Below are positions 1 through 8,683 of a DNA stretch of 37,510 nt, one piece after another. Every line of letters starts with the position of its first letter. The stretch's first letter is position 1. Source of the DNA: an uncultured Clavibacter sp. GTDB lineage: Bacteria; Actinomycetota; Actinomycetes; Nanopelagicales; Nanopelagicaceae. The position numbers and the translations under genes are program-made. Location: NCBI GenBank assembly GCA_937883945.1, contig CAKZXY010000080.1, positions 1-37,510 of the forward strand, in the 5' to 3' direction. The notes below the pieces were generated by a model. That model worked only from the letters and a program-made list of their open reading frames with translations, did not search any database and was not told where the DNA came from.

Positions 1-644
1 TCTATCTGCTTCAAAGCTTGGCGAGCGTTAACAAGACTCGATTCACTACTTGCCGCTATTAACACCTTTGAAATTACCTCAGCTCTTTTAAGACCTTGAT
101 TACTTAATCTCACATTTCTCGATGAGAGAGCAAGGCCGCTGCTATCTCGAATAGTTGGGGCGGCAATTATTTGAATCTCAGGATGAAGCCTTGCTGCCAT
201 ATCTTTAATGAGAAAGAGTTGCTGGAAATCCTTCTCACCAAAAATTGCATACTTTGGCCTACTCAATTCAAAGAGGCGATGAACTACCGTTAATACTCCG
301 TCAAAGTGACCAGGGCGATGAACTCCTTCAAAGCTCTTTCCAATCTCACCTGATGAGAGCTTCTTTAATTCACCTGGGTAAATACTTTGATAACTTGGTC
401 GCCAGAGAATTGTTGCTCCTGCCTCTTTGGCTAATTCACCATCATGTTTAGGAGTAGTTGGATATTTTGCTAGATCGTCTTTATTTTCAAACTGGAGAGG
501 ATTAACAAATACCGAAACAACTACCTCATCCGTTAACTCGCGGGCGCGCTTGATTAATGATTGATGGCCAGCGTGAAGTGCTCCCATGGTGGGGACAAAT
601 GCACATGGGCTATTAAGGTCAGTAAGGAGGTCTACTTCTTTCAC
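1..644 (-). CDS. panC: Pantothenate synthetase, C-terminus cut off by window edge
   Basis: PanC joins pantoate and beta-alanine using ATP in the last step of pantothenate (vitamin B5, CoA precursor) synthesis in the cytosol. 214 residues are present; the family is usually about 280, so the C-terminal lid domain lies beyond the left edge. Visible motifs are PTMGALHAGH (residues 18-27, the ATP-binding HxGH region), FVNPLQF, GEKDFQQL and a SSRN segment. The start is read as GTG at 644, preceded by GGAG about 11 nt upstream. An in-frame ATG inside the PTMGALH motif is too late to be the start. It follows folK by 54 bp on the same strand, matching the usual actinobacterial folate-pantothenate neighbourhood. 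The family is certain; the exact start is fairly sure. Confidence 0.93.
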   Translation of the reverse strand, partial: MKEVDLLTDLNSPCAFVPTMGALHAGHQSLIKRARELTDEVVVSVFVNPLQFENKDDLAKYPTTPKHDGELAKEAGATILWRPSYQSIYPGELKKLSSGEIGKSFEGVHRPGHFDGVLTVVHRLFELSRPKYAIFGEKDFQQLFLIKDMAARLHPEIQIIAAPTIRDSSGLALSSRNVRLSNQGLKRAEVISKVLIAASSESSLVNARQALKQI

Positions 645-698
645 CGTATTTACAGCTCCAGTCCGTTAGTGGTACCAGGCAATGGCAAGTCTACCCCG

Positions 699-1148
699 CT
701 AAATCAGGGCTGCCAAAAGCTCTTTAACCGCTCCAAAACCAGTTAATTGCGCCTCTGGATCTATCTCTAACCAAGGCTGCAAAACAAACTCCCGCTCATA
801 AGCCCTTGGATGAGGAAGAGTTAAATTCTGGCTATTAATAACCATTCCTTGAAAATCAATAATATCTAGATCTATTGAGCGAGCAGCGTTAACAGTGCTT
901 CGCTTTCTTCCAAGGCGCTCCTCAATATCTAGTAGCTCCTTCATTAATTGCTCTGCTTCTAACTTAGTTTCGCCAATTAATACTGCATTTATATAGTTAG
1001 GTTGGTCTTCGCTAACTTTAAAAGGCTTGGTTTCATAGAAGGAAGATATCACTTCAATAACTATTACTTCTCTAAGCTTCTCTATCGCTTCTTCTAATTG
1101 CGCTCGAGGATTTCCAAGATTTGCACCGAGTGCAATAACTACTCTCAT
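699..1148 (-). CDS. folK: 2-amino-4-hydroxy-6-hydroxymethyldihydropteridine pyrophosphokinase (HPPK)
   Basis: FolK transfers pyrophosphate from ATP to 6-hydroxymethyl-7,8-dihydropterin, making the substrate of FolP. At 149 residues it is a normal single-domain HPPK. The signature is clear: GANLG at 8-12, GRKR at 80-83, Arg90 followed by IDLDI at 92-96 (metal-binding acidic pair), and PHPRAYER at 112-119. Its ATG overlaps the folB stop by 4 nt, so the two are translationally coupled. It is a separate protein here, not fused to FolB as in some bacteria. Confidence 0.96.
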   Translation of the reverse strand: MRVVIALGANLGNPRAQLEEAIEKLREVIVIEVISSFYETKPFKVSEDQPNYINAVLIGETKLEAEQLMKELLDIEERLGRKRSTVNAARSIDLDIIDFQGMVINSQNLTLPHPRAYEREFVLQPWLEIDPEAQLTGFGAVKELLAALI

Positions 1149-1507
1149 CGCTTTACTTTTATGCTCACCGAGACATCTGTAAAGCTAACTTCTATCGGGG
1201 CTTTAGGTTTATGAACCGTCACTTTTATCTCATCTATCTCCTTGAATGAATCCAAGGCCTTAATACCAATTCGGTGAGCGAGGCTTTCAATGAGATTAAC
1301 AGCAGGACCAGTGATTTCGTTATGAATCAAAATAGCTAGGGCGTTGTAGTCAACGCTCTTTTTTATATCATCGCTCTTTCCTGCCTTAGATAAATCCAGC
1401 TCTACCTCTACATCAACAATAAAGAGTTGTCCGTTTTTCCTCTCATCTTCCAAAAGGCCGTGATAGCCATGAGCTTGTATGCCTTTAATTGATATCTTGT
1501 CGCTCAT
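1145..1507 (-). CDS. folB: Dihydroneopterin aldolase
   Basis: FolB cleaves 7,8-dihydroneopterin to 6-hydroxymethyldihydropterin and glycolaldehyde. The 120-residue length is typical. The family landmarks are HGLLEDER (16-23, with the substrate-binding Glu), SVDYNAL (51-57), NLIESLAHRI (71-80) and the catalytic Lys in VHKPKAPI (about residue 100). It overlaps folP upstream and folK downstream by 4 nt each, which indicates tight coupling within the folate operon. Confidence 0.96.
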   Translation of the reverse strand: MSDKISIKGIQAHGYHGLLEDERKNGQLFIVDVEVELDLSKAGKSDDIKKSVDYNALAILIHNEITGPAVNLIESLAHRIGIKALDSFKEIDEIKVTVHKPKAPIEVSFTDVSVSIKVKR

Positions 1508-2313
1508 GTTGAAACTCTACCTTTAGTAAATGAGTTAACAGTTGCAATGGCATCTTTATGAGGCTTAACCGAATGGGTGCGAACAGCCCAAATGTTCTGC
1601 TTTGCCACCATTGCAGTTATCGCAATTGAAGCTGCTTCTCGATCTTCAGTATTACTTGAGCCAGTTAGTTCTCCTAAGAAACGCTTTCTTGAGGCTCCAA
1701 TTAGTATCGGATAGCCCAGAAGTGCAAGTCGATCAAGGTTTCTCAATAACTCCCAATTGTGCTCAGCTAACTTTGAAAAGCCGATACCTGGATCAATTAT
1801 TAATTGATCAGGATTAACTCCTGCTGCAATCGCTGATTCCACTCTATTTTCTAGCTCTTCTCTTACTTCCTTAACTACATCAGCGTATTTGGCATGCTCT
1901 TGCATATTCTTTGAGTGAGCTCTCCAGTGCATTGCTATATATTGGACTTTAGGATTTTCAGCAATTACTTTATACATCTTCTCATCAGCAAGGCCGCCAC
2001 TAACATCATTAACATATTCCACGCCTAATTTGATTGCCTCTTTAGCAATACTTGATCGAGTGGTATCAATTGAGAGAGCGACCTCTTTTTTTACTAACTC
2101 AATTATTACTGGAATAACTCGACTTCTCTCTTCATCTTCACTAATTCTCTCTGCTCCAGGTTTTGTTGATTCCCCGCCAATATCAATTATGTCTACTCCT
2201 TCAGCAATCATTTCATCTGCTCGCCTTAGAGCATCTTCAATTCTGAAATGCTTGCCACCGTCAGCAAAGGAATCAGGAGTTGTATTTAAGATTCCCATTA
2301 CTAAAGTGCTCAT
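1504..2313 (-). CDS. folP: Dihydropteroate synthase
   Basis: FolP condenses p-aminobenzoate with dihydropterin pyrophosphate; it is the sulfonamide target. It has 269 residues in a TIM-barrel arrangement. GILNTTPDSFADGG (7-20) forms the pterin/pyrophosphate loop, DIGGESTKPGA (45-54) the second loop, SIDT is near 80-83, IIDPGIGFSK at 171-180 and GASRKRF at 205-211 contains the substrate-binding Lys. A C-terminal RTHSVKPHKDA carries the conserved R-x-H. The ATG at 2313 begins 2 nt beyond the folE stop, with a weak GGTAA upstream, so it is probably read by coupling. Confidence 0.97.
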   Translation of the reverse strand: MSTLVMGILNTTPDSFADGGKHFRIEDALRRADEMIAEGVDIIDIGGESTKPGAERISEDEERSRVIPVIIELVKKEVALSIDTTRSSIAKEAIKLGVEYVNDVSGGLADEKMYKVIAENPKVQYIAMHWRAHSKNMQEHAKYADVVKEVREELENRVESAIAAGVNPDQLIIDPGIGFSKLAEHNWELLRNLDRLALLGYPILIGASRKRFLGELTGSSNTEDREAASIAITAMVAKQNIWAVRTHSVKPHKDAIATVNSFTKGRVST

Positions 2314-2315
2314 TA

Positions 2316-2888
2316 TTATTTACCAGTAATTAAACTCATTGCCTCAGCTCTAGTTGCTGGATCTCTTAACATCCCGCGAACAGCGCTAGTAACAGTTCTT
2401 GCTTGCGACTTTCTAACTCCGCGCATTGACATACAGAGATGCTCACAATCAATAATTACAATCACCCCACCTGGTTGAAGAATTTCAACCATAGAATCTG
2501 CAATTTGAGTTGTTAGCCTCTCTTGGACCTGAGGACGTCTGGCATAGAGATCTACAAGTCTGGCTAGCTTGGATAGCCCGGTTACTTTTCCTGATTCTCC
2601 TGGGATATAACCAATATGGGCGACACCAAAGAAAGGCGTTAGATGATGCTCGCAATGTGAGTAAACCTCAATATCTTTAACGATTATCAGCTCTTCATGG
2701 CCTAAATCAAAGGTGGTAGTTAAAACATCTTTTGGATCTTGATAGAGGCCTTGGAAGTTTTCTTTTAGTGCTCTTGCTACTCGTTTTGGAGTATCACGTA
2801 GCCCCTCGCGTTCAAGGTCCTCGCCAAGTGCTGCAAGTAGCTCGCTTATCGCTCGCTCAGCTCTATCCTGATCAAAGGATTTACTCAT
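2316..2888 (-). CDS. folE: GTP cyclohydrolase I
   Basis: FolE opens GTP to dihydroneopterin triphosphate, the first step of tetrahydrofolate synthesis. It is 190 residues long, of the classical zinc-dependent FolE1 type. The zinc ligands are visible as Cys79 and His82 (in SHCEHH) and Cys152 (in EHLCMSMRG). [14 protein letters not shown] (98-111) and [10 protein letters not shown] (118-127) are the standard substrate and tetramer motifs. It follows ftsH by 4 bp. Genes folE-P-B-K lie in biochemical order on one transcript. No separate dihydroneopterin triphosphate hydrolase is seen in this window. Confidence 0.97.
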   Translation of the reverse strand: MSKSFDQDRAERAISELLAALGEDLEREGLRDTPKRVARALKENFQGLYQDPKDVLTTTFDLGHEELIIVKDIEVYSHCEHHLTPFFGVAHIGYIPGESGKVTGLSKLARLVDLYARRPQVQERLTTQIADSMVEILQPGGVIVIIDCEHLCMSMRGVRKSQARTVTSAVRGMLRDPATRAEAMSLITGK

Positions 2889-2892
2889 CTAA

Positions 2893-4920
2893 CTAAGCTT
2901 CTTTCGAAGGTGGCTTTTTCTTTCGCTTAACGCCTTCTTCGCTCTTGCTACTTACTCTTGCTTTAATTGCAACTGGCGGAATGCGAGAGGGAATACGAGA
3001 GGCAGATCCAGTCCATGCTGGACGCTTAGGTCTTGATGCCACATGTTTAAAGATTGCGGCAATCTCTTCCTTCTGCAGTGTTTCTTTCTCCAATAGCTCT
3101 TCAACTAAGGCATCAAGGATTGAGCGATTTTCAATTAATATTTCATAAGCCTCTTCATGAGCTTGGCCTATTAGGGCTTTAATCTCTTGATCAATAGTTG
3201 CTGCTAAATCCTCTGAATAATCTCTTTGATGTCCGTAATCTCTTCCCATAAATGGAGCAGCATCACTACTTCCTAACTTAATTGCACCTAGCTTCTCAGT
3301 CATGCCATATTGAGTAACCATTGCGCGAGCAAGAGCAGTTGCTTTCTCAATATCGTTAGATGCTCCTGTTGTTGGATCATGGAAAACTAATTCCTCTGCA
3401 GCTCTTCCACCCATTGTGTATGCAAGTTGATCAAGCATCTGATTTCTTGTGGTGGAGTATTTATCTTCATCAGGTAAGACCATGGTGTATCCAAGTGCTC
3501 GCCCTCTTGGCAAAATTGTTATCTTGTGAACTGGATCGGTGTGAGGAAGTGCGTGAGCAACTAGCGCATGGCCACCTTCATGATAGGCAGTGACTCTGCG
3601 CTCCTCCTCGCTCATAAGCCTTGATTTACGCTGCGGTCCAGCCATCACACGATCAATGGCTTCATCGACATCAGTTGATGTAATTACCTTGCGGTTTTCT
3701 CTAGCAGTTAAAAGAGCTGCTTCATTTAAAACATTTGCTAGATCTGCTCCAGTAAATCCTGGAGTCCTTCGAGCTATCGCCAAAAGATCAAGGCTCTTTT
3801 CTAGAGGCTTATTCTTAGAGTGAACTTTAATTATTGCCTCGCGCCCTTTTACATCTGGGCGGTCCACACCAATTTGGCGATCAAATCTTCCGGGGCGAAG
3901 TAGCGCTGGATCTAAAATATCTGGACGATTTGTTGCTGCAATCAGGATTACCTGTTCATGTGCTTCAAAGCCATCCATCTCAACTAGCAATTGATTTAAA
4001 GTCTGTTCGCGTTCATCATGGCCGCCGCCCATTCCTGCGCCGCGATGACGACCAACTGCATCAATCTCATCAACAAAGATAATTGCAGGAGCATTTGCCT
4101 TTGCTTGAGTAAATAGATCTCTCACGCGAGCAGCTCCCACGCCAACAAACATTTCAACGAAGTCAGAACCTGAGATGGAATAGAAAGGAACTTTTGCCTC
4201 TCCTGCCACTGCTCTTGCAAGAAGAGTCTTTCCAGTTCCTGGAGGGCCAAAAAGGAGAATGCCTTTAGGAATTTTTGCTCCAATTTCTAGATACTTCTTT
4301 GGCTCTGCTAGAAAATCTTTAATCTCCCGAAACTCCTCAATTGCCTCATCAGCTCCTGCAACATCAGCAAAGGTAGTTTGTGGGACTTCGTTGTCATGAA
4401 GCTTTGCCTTGGAGCGACCAAAGGAAAATACTTTTGATCCTCCTTGTGATCGGCTCAAGAAGAAGAGGAGTAAAAACGCTAGAAGAAGTATTGGGCCTAA
4501 GGTAAAGAGGATCGAGACAAGAATGTTGACCTTGGGAACAGTTACATCCCACTCTTTTGCAGGCTGATTTGCAGTTAAAAGACTAACAATTATTGGCTCT
4601 TGCCCTGTGACATAAGAAGCCTCGACCTTGGTAGCTCCATTTATTGCCACTCCAGGTTTAAGAACTAATTGAATCTTTTGATCTCGGTCAACGATATTGG
4701 CAGATTCCACATCGCCTCTTGTAATTGCTGCCATAGCCTTTGAGGTATCAATCTTTGTAAATTGATTACTGCCAGATGAAATCTGACCAAAGATTGTTAC
4801 GCCAACAATTGCAATTAAAATCCAAAATAAGGGGCGCTTGAGTATTTTCTGAGGCGCTGGCTTCTTGCCAGATTTCGCAGGAAGCTTAGGAGGTTTTACT
4901 TTTACTTTCTTATCGGCCAT
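2893..4920 (-). CDS. ftsH: ATP-dependent membrane zinc protease FtsH
   Basis: FtsH is a hexameric inner-membrane AAA protease that degrades misfolded membrane proteins and selected regulators. It has 675 residues. A Lys-rich N-terminus precedes a membrane span at about 30-48, an extracytoplasmic domain, and a second span at about 130-157. The AAA domain has GPPGTGKT (about 225-232), [11 protein letters not shown] and the second region of homology RPGRFDRQ. The peptidase zinc site HEGGH is near residue 447, with the further acidic ligand in the ASNDIEKAT segment. The tail is basic and Pro-rich, a common actinobacterial extension. It sits 2 bp after hpt and 4 bp before folE. The hpt-ftsH-folE order is conserved in Actinobacteria. 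Confidence 0.98.
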   Translation of the reverse strand: MADKKVKVKPPKLPAKSGKKPAPQKILKRPLFWILIAIVGVTIFGQISSGSNQFTKIDTSKAMAAITRGDVESANIVDRDQKIQLVLKPGVAINGATKVEASYVTGQEPIIVSLLTANQPAKEWDVTVPKVNILVSILFTLGPILLLAFLLLFFLSRSQGGSKVFSFGRSKAKLHDNEVPQTTFADVAGADEAIEEFREIKDFLAEPKKYLEIGAKIPKGILLFGPPGTGKTLLARAVAGEAKVPFYSISGSDFVEMFVGVGAARVRDLFTQAKANAPAIIFVDEIDAVGRHRGAGMGGGHDEREQTLNQLLVEMDGFEAHEQVILIAATNRPDILDPALLRPGRFDRQIGVDRPDVKGREAIIKVHSKNKPLEKSLDLLAIARRTPGFTGADLANVLNEAALLTARENRKVITSTDVDEAIDRVMAGPQRKSRLMSEEERRVTAYHEGGHALVAHALPHTDPVHKITILPRGRALGYTMVLPDEDKYSTTRNQMLDQLAYTMGGRAAEELVFHDPTTGASNDIEKATALARAMVTQYGMTEKLGAIKLGSSDAAPFMGRDYGHQRDYSEDLAATIDQEIKALIGQAHEEAYEILIENRSILDALVEELLEKETLQKEEIAAIFKHVASRPKRPAWTGSASRIPSRIPPVAIKARVSSKSEEGVKRKKKPPSKEA

Positions 4921-4922
4921 GT

Positions 4923-5474
4923 TTACTCATACATATGCTTAGCAAGCACGGCAATAAAGGGAAGGTTTCTATACTTCTCATTGAAATCTAGTCCATAGCC
5001 AATGACAAAATCCTTTGGAATATCAAAGCCAACATACTTCACTGCAACTTCAACTTGAGCAGATTCTGGTTTTCTAAGAACAGTCATTATCTCAACGCTC
5101 TTTGCCCCGCGAGATTTAAGGTTTGCACTTAACCAATCAAGTGTTAGGCCAGTGTCAACAATATCTTCAACGATTAAAACATTTCTTCCCGTAATATCTT
5201 TATCCAAATCTTTCATAATTCTTACAACACCTGATGATTTTGTTCCAGAGCCATAGGATGAAACAGCCATCCAATCCATATCTAGGTGTCGATTGATATA
5301 TCGTGATAGGTCAGCCATAACCATCACTGCGCCTTTTAGTACGCCGATAAGTAATAGATCTTGATTTTTATAATCCGCTTCAATCTGGGCAGCTATCTCT
5401 TTTAAGCGAGCTTGTAATTGTTCATCAGTTACAACTACGCGTTCAATCTCGCCCTTGACTGATTCCAGATCCAC
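4923..5474 (-). CDS. hpt: Hypoxanthine(-guanine) phosphoribosyltransferase
   Basis: It salvages hypoxanthine and/or guanine to IMP/GMP with PRPP. It has 183 residues. The PRPP-binding signature VEDIVDTG is at 102-109, GVLKGA at 44-49, the flexible SSYGSGTKSSG loop at 72-82, and the purine-binding KDFVIGYGLDF near 155-165. The start is GTG at 5474, supported by a GAGAGG Shine-Dalgarno about 7 nt upstream. It lies 25 bp downstream of tilS on the same strand, in the tilS-hpt-ftsH order well known from actinobacteria and firmicutes. Confidence 0.96.
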   Translation of the reverse strand: MDLESVKGEIERVVVTDEQLQARLKEIAAQIEADYKNQDLLLIGVLKGAVMVMADLSRYINRHLDMDWMAVSSYGSGTKSSGVVRIMKDLDKDITGRNVLIVEDIVDTGLTLDWLSANLKSRGAKSVEIMTVLRKPESAQVEVAVKYVGFDIPKDFVIGYGLDFNEKYRNLPFIAVLAKHMYE

Positions 5475-5499
5475 TCTTCGCCCTCTCGCCTCGTTTTAA

Positions 5500-6513
5500 C
5501 TATTCCTGCCCACTGCTTTTAGAGAGCGAAAGTCTGCCCGAAATTCGAGCCACGGTCACACCACCAGGAAGTGAGATAGCCCCTTGCCCCTTCCAGGCTG
5601 TGATGAGGGACTCAACAGGCTCAATATGCTCTGCTGAAAGTGAGCCCTGCGGGGCTCCAGCTAGATAGATAGCTCTTCTTAAGATTCTAGTTCTAATGGC
5701 CCGGGGCTGTGATTCAAGCTTTGAGATATCTAGCGATGCTGGATCTAACTTAGAAAAAATCTCATCACTTAATGAATCAAGCGCGTCGGCATCATCTCGG
5801 AGCAACTTGGCAGATCTTGCAAGGGCATCACTAATACCGGGGCCAATCTCCTTCTCCATTGTTGGCAGAACTACTTCGCGAACTCTCACTCTTGTAAATT
5901 CCATTGATTGATTATGAGGATCTTGCCAGAACTTAATTCCAGCTTCTGCACATGCTGCCTCTGTCTGCGCTCTAGTAATTGCAAGAAGCGGTCTGCGATA
6001 GCGATCAGCTCGTGCTGCCATTCCAGATAGTGAGCGAGATCCAGATCCTCGCGCAAGACCAAGCAGTACTGTCTCTGCCTGATCATCTCTGGTATGTCCT
6101 AGAAAAATAGCAACTGCATTATGAGAGTTAGCCACATCGCTTAAAGCTTGATAGCGAGCTCTTCTTGCTGATGCCTCTAGGCCATCAGTGATTTCAACAG
6201 TAACTCGTCTGATCTCAATATTTTCATAACCGATTTTTGTAAGCGTTCGCTTTGTTTCATGGGTGACATCTGCTGAATTTTTCTGTAAGCCATGATCGAT
6301 AATTAGAGCAATTACTTTAATTGATTTTGCTTTGCACTCTAATAACAGAGCTACGGCAAGAGCTGAAGAATCTGCTCCGCCAGAGGCAGCAACTAGGACG
6401 CTATCGCCTGCAGCAATGTCTTCTAATTCAGATCTAACAGCAAGGCGGATCTGATAGAGCGGGGTGGTTTCGGCCATGAGGCTAAGGGTAATCGCCCTAG
6501 ACCCGGCCTCCAT
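5500..6513 (-). CDS. tilS: tRNA(Ile)-lysidine synthase
   Basis: TilS uses ATP and lysine to convert C34 of tRNA-Ile(CAU) to lysidine so that it reads AUA. The PP-loop motif SGGADS (about 44-49 from the upstream start) and the LGHTRDDQAETVLLGLARGSG segment identify the N-type ATP pyrophosphatase domain. A helical substrate domain follows, and the total of 337 residues (325 from the inner start) fits actinobacterial TilS. The start is uncertain. ATG 6513 overlaps the NlpC/P60 gene by 17 bp and has AAGGGA about 10 nt upstream. ATG 6477 (MAETTPLY) avoids the overlap but has no clear ribosome site, so 6513 is kept. Confidence 0.94.
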   Translation of the reverse strand: MEAGSRAITLSLMAETTPLYQIRLAVRSELEDIAAGDSVLVAASGGADSSALAVALLLECKAKSIKVIALIIDHGLQKNSADVTHETKRTLTKIGYENIEIRRVTVEITDGLEASARRARYQALSDVANSHNAVAIFLGHTRDDQAETVLLGLARGSGSRSLSGMAARADRYRRPLLAITRAQTEAACAEAGIKFWQDPHNQSMEFTRVRVREVVLPTMEKEIGPGISDALARSAKLLRDDADALDSLSDEIFSKLDPASLDISKLESQPRAIRTRILRRAIYLAGAPQGSLSAEHIEPVESLITAWKGQGAISLPGGVTVARISGRLSLSKSSGQE

Positions 6514-7705
6514 ATGGCATTAATCCCTTAACGCTATAAATATTGGAGAAAAGCAGGCCTGTCTTTGTGGAATTTGCCTCCCACATCATTCCGTTTCCAG
6601 CATAAATACTGATGTGATGAATGGTGTTTACCGTTCCTTTATAGGAGTAGAAAAGTAGGTCACCCGGTTCTAACTGACTTAATGGAACATGTTTGGTGTA
6701 ACTGAAATAAAGAGATGAATTGAGACGATCCCAATTTGGCCAGCCAAGTCCTGCTGCGCGATAAGCGGCATAAACTAAACCAGAGCAATCAAAAGTATTT
6801 GGACCTTCATCGCCCCATACATATGGTTTTCTGGCTAGCACTTGCTTCTTGGCAAAAGCCACAGCAACTTCTCGCATCTCTGGAGTGGAGCGAGATGTGC
6901 TCCGTCCTTTAAATCCTGCATCAGGCCAGACTTTGGTATAGACATTTGTAGTAGTTGCAATATTTGCATTTGCTTCTTCTAATAAAGCAAGTTGTCTCTG
7001 TTGTTCAAGAGTTACGCGTGTCTTTCTTGCTGCATTGAGCTCTTTTAATACCTGATCTTGAATCTTTTGAAGTTTATCCACTTCTTTTTGCTGAGCATTT
7101 CTAGCCGCATCTGCCTCAATTTTGGTCTCTTCCACTTTTTTAGTTGCTACCTCTTGCGCTGCTTTGGCGTAATCAGCTGCTTTCTTTGCTTTTGCAGCTG
7201 CTTCCTCTGCTGCCTTAAATCTAAATAGAGCTTGGGTGTTTTGATTTCCTAAGGTGTCAAGAGTTGAAAGGCGATCCATTAAATCTTGTGGTCCATCAGA
7301 GTGAAGTACTGCGTTTAAATCAGTAAATCCACCCCCCATGATGTAGGCATTGGTGGCAAGACGTCCAATGGAATCATGCGCAGCTTTAACTTCACTCACC
7401 GCAACGCTATAAGCGGCTGCAGCAGATTGAGCTTCTTTAGTTGCAATTGCTAGCTCTCTCTTTGCTGCTTCATATTTAGCTCTGGCTGCATTGGCAACTG
7501 CTGTTAATTGTTTTAAAGTTAAATTTGCTTTACTTAATTTGGCAGCAGCAGCATCTGCAATCTTCTTTTTCTCTGCTTCAGCTTTCTTTGCAGCTTCGAT
7601 CTGAGCAATAGTTGGCTTGGGAGTTTTGCCATAGGCAGGGCTATGGGCAATCAGAAGTAAAAAGGAGGTGGAGAGCGCTATTAAGCGGGCGCGTTTAGAT
7701 TTCAA
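6497..7705 (-). CDS. Secreted NlpC/P60 peptidoglycan endopeptidase with long coiled coil (RipA/p60-like)
   Basis: This is probably an exported hydrolase that cuts peptidoglycan stem peptides. It has 402 residues: a signal peptide at 1-26 with the likely cut after AYG, an Ala/Lys/Glu-rich helical region of about 200 residues (coiled coil), a linker, and a C-terminal NlpC/P60 domain from about 275. The catalytic Cys is in FDCSGLVYAAY (about residue 307) and the His in HHISIYAG (about 364). The start is TTG at 7705, supported by AGGGAG 7 nt upstream. It overlaps tilS by 17 bp and may head the long tilS-folK transcript. Related RipA and p60 proteins act in daughter-cell separation; that role is inferred here. 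Confidence 0.9.
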   Translation of the reverse strand: MKSKRARLIALSTSFLLLIAHSPAYGKTPKPTIAQIEAAKKAEAEKKKIADAAAAKLSKANLTLKQLTAVANAARAKYEAAKRELAIATKEAQSAAAAYSVAVSEVKAAHDSIGRLATNAYIMGGGFTDLNAVLHSDGPQDLMDRLSTLDTLGNQNTQALFRFKAAEEAAAKAKKAADYAKAAQEVATKKVEETKIEADAARNAQQKEVDKLQKIQDQVLKELNAARKTRVTLEQQRQLALLEEANANIATTTNVYTKVWPDAGFKGRSTSRSTPEMREVAVAFAKKQVLARKPYVWGDEGPNTFDCSGLVYAAYRAAGLGWPNWDRLNSSLYFSYTKHVPLSQLEPGDLLFYSYKGTVNTIHHISIYAGNGMMWEANSTKTGLLFSNIYSVKGLMPYGGRV

Positions 7706-7796
7706 TTCGTGGCTCCCTGGGGATTGGGGGTCAGTTGCTTGAGTGAAAGGATAAAGGCCAAGGCTGAGAAATGCAGGTGGAAAGTAGGTGTGTCAG
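7706..7796 (-). other. Leader region of the NlpC/P60 gene (no clear riboswitch)
   Basis: A gap of 91 bp separates the ctaB stop from the NlpC/P60 TTG. It holds AGGGAG (Shine-Dalgarno) and a TATCCT -10-like hexamer (complement of 7748-7753), which would give a leader of roughly 35-40 nt. NlpC/P60 genes in Actinobacteria are sometimes under c-di-AMP riboswitches. I looked for that fold and the space is too short, with no recognisable core. Confidence 0.4.
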
Positions 7797-8654
7797 TTAA
7801 AAAGTGATGAATATTGCAGCAACTAGAAGGATGGAATAAAGGCTTAAGTAGGTAATTGAGCCATGAAATATCTTTGCTGCAGACTTTTCGATCTGCGAGC
7901 TCTTAAGGCTAAACATCTGTATTGCAAAGAAAGTAGTAAGGGCGGTATTTGCAATATAACTCCAGGCTGGCAAGGCTGCTGAATAAAGCGTTAGGTATGA
8001 AGTGGCAAACATTGCAATGGTATGAAACCACATCTGCTGTTCAACTTTGGCAATTGGGGCAACTACTGGAAGCATCGGAATTCCTGCTGCTTCGTAATCA
8101 TCTTTATATTTAATAGCTAAGGCCCAGAAGTGGGGCGGAGTCCAAAAGAAGATAACCATAAAGAATAGAAAAGCGGTGCTATTAAGAGAATTGGCAACTG
8201 CTGCCCACCCGATTAAAACTGGCATACAGCCTGCAATCCCACCCCAGACAATATTCTGGGAAGTGCGCCGCTTAAGACCTACGGTATAGCCAAATACATA
8301 AAAGGTGATTGCGCCAATGGTTAGCGCTGTTGCTAAAGGATTGGTAAAGATCCAAAAGATAGAGAGAGATAGGACAGTTAGGGCGGTTGCAAAGGCAAAG
8401 GCTTGATTCTCGCTAACCTCTTTATTCACAATCGGACGTTTAGATGTTCTATCCATTAATTGATCAATATCAGATTCAATTATCATATTAAAGGCATTAG
8501 CAGCGCCGGCTGCCAAAGTTCCACCAAGTAGTGTTGCAAGAGAAATTCCAAGTGGCGGAACACCATCTGCTGCTAGAAAGAGCGCAGGTAGGGTAGTTAC
8601 TAGCAACAATTCCACTACGCGCAATTTCATTAACGCGATATATGGTGAAATCAT
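7797..8654 (-). CDS. ctaB: Protoheme IX farnesyltransferase (heme O synthase)
   Basis: CtaB adds a farnesyl group to heme b to give heme O for terminal oxidases; it is an integral membrane UbiA-family prenyltransferase. It has 285 residues with about eight to nine hydrophobic spans. The prenyl-diphosphate/Mg site is visible around 56-74 (Asn56, Asp62, Asp64, MDRT and KRPI), and a second conserved region is near FFWTPPHFWALAIKYKDDY. The predicted transcript is leaderless: TAATCT ends 6 nt before the ATG. It is divergent from the beta-propeller gene, with 29 bp between starts. Confidence 0.94.
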   Translation of the reverse strand: MISPYIALMKLRVVELLLVTTLPALFLAADGVPPLGISLATLLGGTLAAGAANAFNMIIESDIDQLMDRTSKRPIVNKEVSENQAFAFATALTVLSLSIFWIFTNPLATALTIGAITFYVFGYTVGLKRRTSQNIVWGGIAGCMPVLIGWAAVANSLNSTAFLFFMVIFFWTPPHFWALAIKYKDDYEAAGIPMLPVVAPIAKVEQQMWFHTIAMFATSYLTLYSAALPAWSYIANTALTTFFAIQMFSLKSSQIEKSAAKIFHGSITYLSLYSILLVAAIFITF

Positions 8655-8660
8655 GTCTTG

Positions 8661-8666
8661 AGATTA
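8661..8666 (-). promoter_or_regulatory. -10 box of ctaB (leaderless)
   Basis: TAATCT on the minus strand is followed by six bases and then ATG at 8654. Transcription should begin at or next to the start codon. It faces away from the -10 box of the neighbouring plus-strand gene, 5 bp away. Confidence 0.55.
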
Positions 8667-8671
8667 CCCTG

Positions 8672-8677
8672 TAGATT
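8672..8677 (+). promoter_or_regulatory. -10 box of the secreted beta-propeller gene (leaderless)
   Basis: TAGATT is followed by six bases and the GTG start at 8684. No Shine-Dalgarno lies between, which supports leaderless translation. Confidence 0.55.
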
Positions 8678-8683
8678 GCACTG

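Noticed and set aside
7706-7796. c-di-AMP (ydaO-type) riboswitch upstream of the NlpC/P60 gene
   Set aside because: Only 91 nt are available and the conserved core could not be found.
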